The notes under the pieces: generated by a model
What the model was told of the DNA's origin: nothing
Seen by the model: only the letters and a program-made list of their open reading frames with translations
Database searches by the model: none
Source of the DNA: Picocystis sp. L7
Taxonomy: Eukaryota; Chlorophyta; Picocystophyceae; Picocystales; Picocystaceae
DNA: 64,000 nt
Direction: 5' to 3'
Assembly: GCA_020975725.1 (NCBI GenBank)
Contig: QXJR01000030.1
Location: 186,001 to 250,000, forward strand
Program-made: the position numbers and the translations under genes
Part shown: piece by piece, positions 57,300-64,000 of the stretch
How positions within the stretch are numbered: the first letter of the stretch is position 1
Layout: each line of letters starts with the position of its first letter

Positions 57300-58823
57300 T
57301 TAAATCGTCGCGTGCATCCCTCGCACGAGCATTTCCCTCAAGTACCACCTTGGCGCACCACCGGTCTCTGGCACTTCGCCCGATTGCTGCAATGCCCAGA
57401 GATAATAGACGCTCTGAATGTCATCCGGTGCACCTTCCAATACGTTGCCAAACTTGTCCCGCACGCAATTGATCTGCTGAGCAACAAATTGGACGATCAC
57501 GAGGGGCTCGCCGTTGAACAGTTTGACTTCTACCATTTCTACGTCCGCAACGTCCAATATATTCGGATCGACCACAGCACCCTCAGCAGCCCAAACACGT
57601 GCCTGACCGGACATCCTCTCTATCATCTCCGGAGAACAATACACCTTCAACGGTTCCACGTTGCCCTCGAGATAGCATCGCAGTACCATGGGAATGTCCT
57701 TTTTGAGGGTTCCCAAAAAACGCACGGAATCGAAATCTGGATCCCTGCTACGGATGATACGCACTGCTTGTGCGGTTTCAGTCTCCCCGAACACGGAGTC
57801 GCTGAAATCCTGAATGCGATGGACGAGAGGATTGTCCGAAGTCTCCCATCTATCCTTCAAGTCGTCCGCCATCTCTCGAGCTCTCACAAAGACACTGGAA
57901 TCCTTTACCCCATGCAGCTTCTGGAAGAATGGGTTTGCCCCCGCTTGTTCTTTGAAAGCTCCCCACCTCTTCTGCCATGCCGTTTCTGGTTGATTGACTT
58001 TCATGATGTCCGTCGAGTCCGAAGCAGGGGCATCGGAGCCGCCATAGACAGACGATCGTGATTTCGCAGGAGGGGTCGCTGTAAAGATGTTATGGATCTC
58101 TTCCTTGAGGATGTTGTAGAGCTTTATGTGGACCGGTTCCTGCTTCTCCTCCGATTCCTGCTTCCCTTCGGATTCCTGCTTCTCTTCCGATTCCTGCTTC
58201 CCTCCGGCTGCCTTATCTCCTTCGTCTTTGTATCCATCCTTCGGGTTTTGTTTCTGCTCGTCGTTGCCGTTCTTTTTCTTTTTGGATTCCTTTTTCGCCT
58301 TGCTTTTGCCATCGTTTTTCTTCGTCTTTTTGGTATCGGTGGAGGCCGACGGGGTCGTCGAGAAGGACAACCCGTTCCCTTTCTTCGCTCCACCGAACGG
58401 TCCATGGTGTGGCGTGACGGCATGCCATTCGGGTCCTACCCATCCAAATCCATTCCCTCTCCTTGTTCCGGCCAAGCTTTGGGGTCGTCGGTGGGTGGTT
58501 CCACTCCCTTGTCGTCCTTCGTTGCGTTCCTTCCTTCCTTCGTCCGCGGTGTGGCTTGGATGTCCTGGTTCACACCTCCACCCATGCCATCCATGCTTAT
58601 CTTCCGAGTCTTCCCTTCCATCCATGTTCGCACATTGCAGGGCTTCTGGCACGGCGTATTCGCTTCGACACCCACGCATCACCTTTGGTTTCGCCGTCGG
58701 TCTTCCGGTCAGTTCCACATTCCTCCCATCGTCTCCGTTTCGTCCACCGTTCGTTCCCCATTCGATTCCCACCTCGTCCTTCCACCTTCTGGCCATCCTG
58801 ACCGCTCCTCTGACCCGCGCCAT
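57300..58823 (-). CDS. TIM44: TIM44 subunit of the mitochondrial protein import motor
   Basis: 507 residues from the ATG at 58823, which gives an Arg-rich presequence-like start (MARVRGAVRMARRWK). The C-terminal ~200 residues are the TIM44/MBA1 domain: NPLVHRIQDFSDSVFGETETAQAV, RDPDFDSVRFLGTLKKDIPMVLRCYLEGNVEPLKVYCSPEMIERM, VEMVEVKLFNGEPLVIVQF. TIM44 tethers mtHsp70 to the TIM23 channel on the matrix side. A Lys/Glu-rich region precedes it, with four tandem 18-bp repeats encoding KQESEE-type units. Residues ~20-130 are poorly conserved and a 5' intron may be hidden there (CTGAC near 58709 on the minus strand, no clear donor), so the N-terminal structure is uncertain. Confidence 0.88.
   Translation of the reverse strand: MARVRGAVRMARRWKDEVGIEWGTNGGRNGDDGRNVELTGRPTAKPKVMRGCRSEYAVPEALQCANMDGREDSEDKHGWHGWRCEPGHPSHTADEGRKERNEGRQGSGTTHRRPQSLAGTRRGNGFGWVGPEWHAVTPHHGPFGGAKKGNGLSFSTTPSASTDTKKTKKNDGKSKAKKESKKKKNGNDEQKQNPKDGYKDEGDKAAGGKQESEEKQESEGKQESEEKQEPVHIKLYNILKEEIHNIFTATPPAKSRSSVYGGSDAPASDSTDIMKVNQPETAWQKRWGAFKEQAGANPFFQKLHGVKDSSVFVRAREMADDLKDRWETSDNPLVHRIQDFSDSVFGETETAQAVRIIRSRDPDFDSVRFLGTLKKDIPMVLRCYLEGNVEPLKVYCSPEMIERMSGQARVWAAEGAVVDPNILDVADVEMVEVKLFNGEPLVIVQFVAQQINCVRDKFGNVLEGAPDDIQSVYYLWALQQSGEVPETGGAPRWYLREMLVRGMHATI
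58134..58210. repeat. 18-bp tandem repeats inside TIM44
   Basis: Four imperfect copies of an 18-bp unit on the minus strand encoding KQESEE, KQESEG, KQESEE and KQEP-type hexapeptides. They lie in the charged linker before the TIM44 domain and are a likely length polymorphism. Confidence 0.75.
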
Positions 58824-59571
58824 CGTCCACCAGCGACCGCAGCAGGCACCTCTTCCCACGTGCGCGACGTGGTGATGGACGAATGGACAACGAGCAGGCG
58901 GCGGACCTGGGGTCTGTCCCCTTTTCACCCCGGATCTGCCCCCGATGGAACCCGAGGTCGAACCCGGTCCGATCCCGGTCGAAAGGGACGCGAGACCGGG
59001 TGGGCAGAAGACGAGGACCCTCCCATCCCTTCGGGATGGGCCAAGCCACACAAGGACACGGGCGTGGAAGGAGGTGAAACGCATGGAAGGTTGTGCTGGC
59101 GCGTGTGAATCGATGCATGGATTCCCATGCAAGCTTCTTCGCAACCTCGACACTGGGGAGGAGACAGGGAGGAAGGGGAACTTGCACACCCATCCATCCA
59201 AGCGTCGCGATCGACACACACGCGTGCCAAGACGGACAGGCGAAGGGATGGGAGTAGAGAGGAATCCGAATGGATGACGGACGGGGACGTGCGTCCTGTG
59301 CCACACAAGACACAACGATCCGAACGAGAGGCGTGTCCGTCTTTGTCTCGGTGTGACTGCCGGTATGTGAATCGAATGTGGGTGTGGGTGTGTGGGCGTG
59401 TGTGTGTGGTTGTGGGTGTGGGAATCGCAGTCGAGGGAGAGGTAAGGAGGGTCCCAGAGGGGGAGGATGGGAGAGGGGCAGGCAGGGGATGGGAAGGGTG
59501 CAAGAGACATCGAGAGGGTGCATCTGCCTGGGTTGTGTGCGAGGAAGGTGGCGACTCTCAAGACCGCTGCC
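58824..59571. promoter_or_regulatory. Divergent region between TIM44 and FolB
   Basis: Contains GGTCGAACCCGGTCCGATCC near 58966 and GGTCGAAAGGGACGCG near 58987 (recurrent family), 145 to 175 bp before the TIM44 start. A GT-rich tract (alternating GTG and TGGG units) covers 59376-59423, upstream of FolB. No gene is called in it. Confidence 0.5.
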
Positions 59572-60137
59572 ATGGCCACGTGGAGGCGAAAAGGAGCGCT
59601 CCTGGCATGGGTGAATGGGAGGTGGATGGCCACCAAAGCCATGGGACATCCAACCGACAGGATCCTGCTGCACGGACTCGTGTTCCACGGGAAACACGGT
59701 GTCTTCCCAGAGGTGCGTGGGACGTTCCACGCCACGGACACACAGGACTGCGTCCACGTCCCGGAGGCATGCATACGAAGCTGACCACGCATGGACGTGT
59801 CCGACGGACCTCTCGGATGCGTTGTTCGATGCAGGAGAACGTGCTGGGCCAGAAGTTCGAAGTGGACGTGGAGCTGTCGACGGACCTCCAAACCGCAGGA
59901 CGAACCGACGACCTCCAACATTCCGTCAATTACGCACAGGTATACGACGAGGTCAAGACCATCGTGGAAGGACCGCCGAAGAACTTGATCGAATCCGTCG
60001 CCGAAGACATCGCCAGGACCATCCTGAAACGTCACCCGCGGGTCCAAGACGTCGTCGTCCGTGTGAGCAAGCCTCACGTGGCCGTGGTGGGCGTGTTGGA
60101 TTCGTTGGGGATCGAGATCACACGTGGTCGAGGATGA
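59572..60137 (+). CDS. folB: Dihydroneopterin aldolase (FolB)
   Basis: Exons 59572-59712 and 59835-60137 give 147 residues. The 122-nt intron has a GTGCGT donor, CTGAC at 59781-59785 and a GCAG acceptor, phase 0. The junction restores the family: DRILLHGLVFHGKHGVFPE joined to ENVLGQKFEVDVELSTDLQTAGRTDDLQHSVNYAQVYDEV, then NLIESVAEDIARTILKRHP and VVRVSKPHVAVVGVLDSLGIEI. FolB cleaves dihydroneopterin to 6-hydroxymethyl-dihydropterin and glycolaldehyde in folate synthesis. Standalone FolB is about 120 residues; the extra 27 at the start (MATWRRKGALLAWVNGRWMATKA) are basic and could target an organelle. The unusual part is this leader, since plant FolB is mostly cytosolic. An ATG at 59641 would give the leaderless form. 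Confidence 0.92.
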
Positions 60138-60242
60138 CGTGCGTTAAAGACGATCGAGGCGTCCTCGTATCCTTTTCCATCCGGCAAAAGCGAGCCATCG
60201 TGCGTCTCGTCCCTGGATCCCTGTGGGACACCGTCACGACGT

Positions 60243-60749
60243 TCATTCGCTGAGCCTGGTTCTTCCTTTCGCCCTCCTCCTGCGCAGGACGCGCCTTCCG
60301 TTCGGCGTGGACATCCGCTTCAACCATCCATGCTTCCTTTTCCGCTGGAGTGTGTTGGGTTGGAACGTACGCTTCACCGCCCACATCGCTTCGCCTTCTT
60401 CGCCGGGTGCGTCGATCACCCAAGAGACCATCGTTTCTTCTCTCCACGTGGATCGTTCGTGCTCTTCTCGGGGGACCGTCTCCGGCGATCCTTCACGCAT
60501 CCATGCTGGCAAGAACGCGCACGCGTGGGACGGGTGCGCGTTCCTGTCCATTGGCTTCAAATCCACGGCGAACGGTCCCAACCACACCACGGGTTCCTTT
60601 CCAGCGCCCTTCGCACGCGTTCCTTCCGTCCAAGCGTGCGACAGGGTGCTCCCAGGACCCGTCTCTGCCTCCACCGCGCGAATCCCACACCGACGGGACG
60701 CCCACGCCAACACCGAAGACGCACTTCGCCGCCACGTCGCCATCGCCAT
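60243..60749 (-). CDS. Mitochondrial ribosomal protein bL34
   Basis: 168 residues from MAMATWRR at 60749. The last 44 residues are a full bacterial-type L34: [20 protein letters not shown] followed by [21 protein letters not shown]. The preceding 120 residues are an organelle leader plus a linker ([19 protein letters not shown] at the start; [16 protein letters not shown] just before L34). bL34 sits near the tunnel of the large ribosomal subunit. Mitochondrial rather than plastid location is inferred from the basic, Trp-containing leader and because plastid L34 is plastid-encoded in red algae but nuclear in green algae; it could be either. The stop is 105 bp from the FolB stop (convergent). 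A long purine tract lies just upstream of the start. Confidence 0.9.
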   Translation of the reverse strand: MAMATWRRSASSVLAWASRRCGIRAVEAETGPGSTLSHAWTEGTRAKGAGKEPVVWLGPFAVDLKPMDRNAHPSHACAFLPAWMREGSPETVPREEHERSTWREETMVSWVIDAPGEEGEAMWAVKRTFQPNTLQRKRKHGWLKRMSTPNGRRVLRRRRAKGRTRLSE

Positions 60750-61299
60750 CCTCCTGCCCAGCGCACCTCCACACCTCTCCCTCCCTCTCTCCCTCCCTCT
60801 CTCACTCTCCCTCTCCTTTCTCCTTTCTCTCCCTCTCCCTCTCTCCCTCTCTTCCCCTCTCTCCCTCCCTCTCTCCCTCCCAGGTCCTCTCAACCCCACC
60901 CTCGCTCTCGACCCCTCCCAAACTGTCCCCGCCCCTGGGTCTCCCTTGTGGGTCCAGCTGGGGGATGGCCCTCGTTCCCGACCCACCTGCCTCCCACCGG
61001 ATCCACATCCGTATCCGTTTGAAACGGTTGTGGACGATATCCGTGCCGAAGCGGGACGTCGCGATGTCGCGACGTGGATCGGATCCGACGCGGCATGCGC
61101 GTGCAGGCGCGTTGCACCTCTCCATCGCACCTGACACGCCTCGATCGGAACAGGAGAGGCGTGCGAGAGGGCAGAAGGAAGGAAGACGAGGCGAAACGAC
61201 CCTGGGAAGGAGCGGATCCTTGAACGACGAACCCAGGAGGGAAGCACGAACAGAACGAGACGTTCCGATCCGAAGAGGAACGAGGAGGAACTCGTCCAC
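60750..61299. other. Divergent region between bL34 and the aldo-keto reductase
   Basis: Begins with a ~118-bp C/T tract (separate feature). Further along are CGTTTGAAACG near 61018 and GACGTCGCGATGTCGCGACGT near 61054 given here only as its CGCGATGTCGCG core. Open frames on both strands are by-products of base bias. Confidence 0.45.
60774..60893. repeat. ~118-bp polypyrimidine (CCCT/CTCT) tract
   Basis: Almost pure C and T on the plus strand (G/A on the minus strand) with a single A. It is built from CTCC, CTCT and CCTTT units. It starts 25 bp upstream of the bL34 start codon, so a GA-rich strand would be in its 5' untranslated region or promoter. Such mirror-symmetric tracts can form triplex DNA. 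Confidence 0.85.
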
Positions 61300-62460
61300 A
61301 TGATCCACGTGGTAACACGCGTTCGAGTCCATCGGAAAACGAAGAGAAGGATTGGATCGACGAAGAGGATCGCCACGGTCCAAGCGTACGCCGGACAAGC
61401 ACATCACGTCCCCCTGAAAGGGACCGAACTCGTCGTGTCCAAGCTCTGCCTTGGAACCATGATGATGGGAACAGGAAACGACGTGAAAGAGAGCCACGCG
61501 TTGCTGACGGAGGCGTACGAAAGAGGCATCAACTTCTTCGACACCGCGGAAATGTATCCCGTGCCACAAAGTGCAGAAACCCAAGGGGATTCAGAAAGGA
61601 TCCTGGGGTCCTTTCTGAAACACAAAAGCAGAGACAAAGTCGTCATTGCCTCGAAAGCCACCGGACCCTCGGGTCAAATGGAATGGATCCGTGGTGGACC
61701 TCAACGATTGGGACACCAGGACGTGCTGGACGCAGTGGAAGGAAGCCTGCTGAGGCTCGGTACAGATCACATTGATCTGTACCAGATACACTGGCCGGAT
61801 CGGTACGTCCCCATGTTCGGGGAGGAACACTACGACAGCACGAGACACCACGCATTCGTACCCTTCGAAGAACAGTTCTCTGCGTTGGAAAAGGCTGCAA
61901 AGGAAGGCAAGATCAGGTACATCGGACTGAGCAACGAGACACCCTGGGGGTTGATGCAGTTTCAACGCATCGCCGACGCCTGCGGCATGCCCGTCGTATG
62001 CTTGCAAAATGCTTACAGCCTACTCTGCAGGACCTTTGAAACCTCGCTCGCAGAGTGCTGTCACATGGAAAACATAAGCCTGCTGGCTTACAGCCCGCTT
62101 GCCATGGGCCTCCTCACGGGCAAATACACCACCTCGACCAGCCCGCCACCCTCTGCCAGACTGAACAAATACAAAGGTCGCTACGCCGAAGCAGAGTGCC
62201 GATATGCCCTGTCCAATACCAGCATGCACGAAGCAGTGGCCCTGTACGCCCGGGTGGCAAAAGAGGCGGGGCTCACCACCACGGAGCTCGCCATTCGTTT
62301 CGTGCTGCAGAATCCCTTGACGGCAGCTGCAGTGATTGGAGCATCCAATTCAAAACAGCTGCTGGAACTCGTGCAAGCCTCCGCTCTACCTCCCCTGACC
62401 GAAGAGATCATGGAGAAAGTGCGGGCAGTACACCGCATGTACCCGAATCCCTGCCCTTGA
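61300..62460 (+). CDS. Aldo-keto reductase (Tas/AKR-type)
   Basis: 386 residues. (beta/alpha)8 aldo-keto reductase with catalytic Asp81 and Tyr86 ([11 protein letters not shown]), Lys119 (VVIASKATG) and His near 164 ([10 protein letters not shown]), all intact. Other family segments are [54 protein letters not shown] and [16 protein letters not shown]. It is most like the bacterial Tas group and plant-type plastid AKRs, which use NADPH to reduce aldehydes. The first ~35 residues ([21 protein letters not shown]) are basic and fit a transit peptide. Its stop is only 20 bp from that of the convergent FCP1 gene. Substrate unknown. Confidence 0.92.
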   Translation: MIHVVTRVRVHRKTKRRIGSTKRIATVQAYAGQAHHVPLKGTELVVSKLCLGTMMMGTGNDVKESHALLTEAYERGINFFDTAEMYPVPQSAETQGDSERILGSFLKHKSRDKVVIASKATGPSGQMEWIRGGPQRLGHQDVLDAVEGSLLRLGTDHIDLYQIHWPDRYVPMFGEEHYDSTRHHAFVPFEEQFSALEKAAKEGKIRYIGLSNETPWGLMQFQRIADACGMPVVCLQNAYSLLCRTFETSLAECCHMENISLLAYSPLAMGLLTGKYTTSTSPPPSARLNKYKGRYAEAECRYALSNTSMHEAVALYARVAKEAGLTTTELAIRFVLQNPLTAAAVIGASNSKQLLELVQASALPPLTEEIMEKVRAVHRMYPNPCP

Positions 62461-62480
62461 CCGACCTGGAGCAGCCGAGT

Positions 62481-64000
62481 CTAAATCTCAATCTCGATGA
62501 TTTCCTCCTCATCTTTCGCAGATTTTGGAGCGGATGACACTTGTTCCTGGTGCGTTCCTGGGTGGGCGATCTCGCGTGGGTCTTTGGATTGCAGATCCTT
62601 GCCCACGAATTCGCCTTCGGTGCTTGATTCCACAGGCAATGGGCGTCCTCTCCATAGCTTATAGGTTGGTTTCTTAAAGTGGAACTCCCTTTCGTCCAAC
62701 CTCGTCCACATTTGGAGCGATTTCTCTATCCAATCGGGCGTGACTATGTGCTTTCTGTGCTTCAGTGCCCATTTTACTTTTTCTGTGTTTGATCCACCAG
62801 CAACAACGTGCGTGATGTTTTCTGAGACCGTGAGATGACAGACTGCACCTGCACTCTCTGCCAATTTCCAGAGCGGATGTAGCTTTGGATGAGTTTCCGT
62901 CTCTGGCCAAATTCTACTGAAGAGGACCCTCACCCCCCTGAGTATCTCAGAGCGAAGCAGGTGAAGCTGTTCCCGGATGTCTCCCTGCACGCCAGGCACG
63001 GGTGTGTGGCTGCCGGTGCCAAAGATGGCCGCGTGCGTTGCTTGCAGAGTTCTAAATACAGCGGCCAGCTGTCCTCCTTCCTTCTCCCTCACGGCCTCGT
63101 CTTTGCCGTAGTTTAGACAGCACGAGCTGGGATCCAGACCGAATTGCTTGGCACTGGAGGGGAAAAAGTGGTATCTTCCCACTTGAAGGACGTTGTATTG
63201 ATGCTTCGTCCACACGTTGGGCGAATCATCCACGATGCATACTTCAGAAGGTTCTCCAAGCACTATGTCCAAGTCTTTTTTGGCATCAGATGAGCTGTCC
63301 TGCTGCGAAATGATGTGTCCATTGAAAAGCTTACGTGTGGGGTCCAGTAGCTTGGCCATCTCTGCTGCATACAGCTTGTGCCCCATCGTGTAGACATGCA
63401 AGTCGAACAGCTTGGACGTTTGCTCCAGGAACTCGTAGGCACCCGGTCTTATTTTGGTCCAGATCCGTATATCCCGGAGATCGAACAGCTCTGGTTTCCC
63501 GCCGTCTCCCATTTCTTCGCACCTCTTTTTCTGATCGGTCAAGTAGGCTTCAAGCTTCTGTCGTGTCTGTTGATCGACTTCCGTGTATTTGGTCGAGTTG
63601 AGCAGTGTGTGGTCTAGGTCTAGGACGAGGTAGAGTTTCTTGGCTTCCCTCATCCTGCTTCGTTCGAGACCGCGTATCCTTTCTGCTTCGGCATGGCTGA
63701 CACGGAATCCTTCTTTGATGTAGCTGAGTTTGACCTCGTGGGCCTGTAGATTCTTCGTGCATCCTTTATCTTCCCTTCGAGTGGCTTTTTTCTCTCTTTC
63801 CCATCGCTCTCGCTCTTCTTCTTGCTGCACGTTCTTCCCACAACGTATGCATACGCCGTGTATGATCCCTGGATGAGGTGGACAGCCTCCATCTTGTCCT
63901 TTTCCTTCTCTGCTGGGTCCCGTTTTTCGCTTTCCAACGTCTCGTGCACCGTGTCCTCTGTATTCTGCCTGTCCAACCACGTCCTGGATGGGTACGTGTC
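62481..64000 (-). CDS. FCP1: FCP1-type RNA polymerase II CTD phosphatase (5' end outside window)
   Basis: About 506 residues visible; the frame stays open to the window edge, so the start is not resolved. An N-terminal Cys/His patch CPPHPGIIHGVCIRCGKNV is followed by the HAD-type FCP homology domain LVLDLDHTLLNST (DxDxT nucleophile), IWTKIRPGAYEFLEQTSKLFDLHVYTMGHKLYA and VCIVDDSPNVW. After that comes the BRCT domain LWKLAESAGAVCHLTVSENITHVVAGG with TPDWIEKSL. The acidic tail (DEEEIIEIEI) resembles the TFIIF-binding tail of FCP1. The enzyme removes phosphate from Ser2/Ser5 of the polymerase C-terminal domain to recycle it. Domain order and spacing are normal. Confidence 0.94.
   Translation of the reverse strand, partial: HVPIQDVVGQAEYRGHGARDVGKRKTGPSREGKGQDGGCPPHPGIIHGVCIRCGKNVQQEEERERWEREKKATRREDKGCTKNLQAHEVKLSYIKEGFRVSHAEAERIRGLERSRMREAKKLYLVLDLDHTLLNSTKYTEVDQQTRQKLEAYLTDQKKRCEEMGDGGKPELFDLRDIRIWTKIRPGAYEFLEQTSKLFDLHVYTMGHKLYAAEMAKLLDPTRKLFNGHIISQQDSSSDAKKDLDIVLGEPSEVCIVDDSPNVWTKHQYNVLQVGRYHFFPSSAKQFGLDPSSCCLNYGKDEAVREKEGGQLAAVFRTLQATHAAIFGTGSHTPVPGVQGDIREQLHLLRSEILRGVRVLFSRIWPETETHPKLHPLWKLAESAGAVCHLTVSENITHVVAGGSNTEKVKWALKHRKHIVTPDWIEKSLQMWTRLDEREFHFKKPTYKLWRGRPLPVESSTEGEFVGKDLQSKDPREIAHPGTHQEQVSSAPKSAKDEEEIIEIEI

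Overview
The window is nuclear DNA of a compact eukaryote, most likely a unicellular alga. Evidence for this is a set of typical eukaryotic genes (RAD50, SEH1, HRD3, TIM44, FCP1, a Qc-SNARE, an ABCG transporter, a CSC1/OSCA channel) beside organelle-targeted bacterial-type genes (release factors 1 and 2, ribosomal protein bL34, FolB, TrmJ). An FtsH-like protein that has lost its protease motif is typical of plastids. Genes lie about 2.4 kb apart and are mostly intronless. The five introns I can support are 86 to 150 nt long, lie near the 5' end of the CDS and carry CTGAC before the acceptor. A tRNA-Pro gene with its two halves in reversed order is present. Such permuted tRNA genes are known from the red alga Cyanidioschyzon and from prasinophyte green algae. 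I cannot fix the species.

Layout. 1-12.2 kb: PP2C end, EDR2-like protein, FtsHi-like ATPase (-), HRD3/SEL1L (+), RAD51 paralogue (-), SEH1 (+). 13-20.5 kb: BAR protein, small SRPBCC protein, amidohydrolase-glutamine synthetase fusion (-), an unrecognised duplicated-domain protein (-). 22.7-31 kb: nucleotide-sugar dehydratase, PIF1 helicase (-), coiled-coil protein, TrmJ (-), ABCG transporter (-). 31-33.3 kb: a gene-poor gap holding the permuted tRNA. 33.3-43.9 kb: CSC1-like channel, R2R3 MYB (-), RAD50 (-). 45.2-55.7 kb: release factor 2, hypothetical protein, U-box-like/R3H protein (-), EEP nuclease/phosphatase (-), syntaxin-6-type SNARE (-), release factor 1 (-). 56.9-64 kb: a duplicated Cys/His microprotein, TIM44 (-), FolB, bL34 (-), aldo-keto reductase and FCP1-type CTD phosphatase (-, runs off the right edge).

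Convergent genes are packed very tightly: 40 bp, 20 bp and even shared stop-codon bases. Start sides are wider and carry recurrent short palindromic elements: a TTCGAAAGGG / GGTTCGAACCC family upstream of at least ten start codons, a GGAGAAGAAACTCCC palindrome and a TTAACTCGGT element. No operon-like functional grouping is evident. The strongest unusual items are the permuted tRNA gene, the recurrent promoter elements, the Cys/His microprotein and the intron hidden in frame inside the FtsH-like gene. No virus-derived element, transposon or CRISPR array was recognised.
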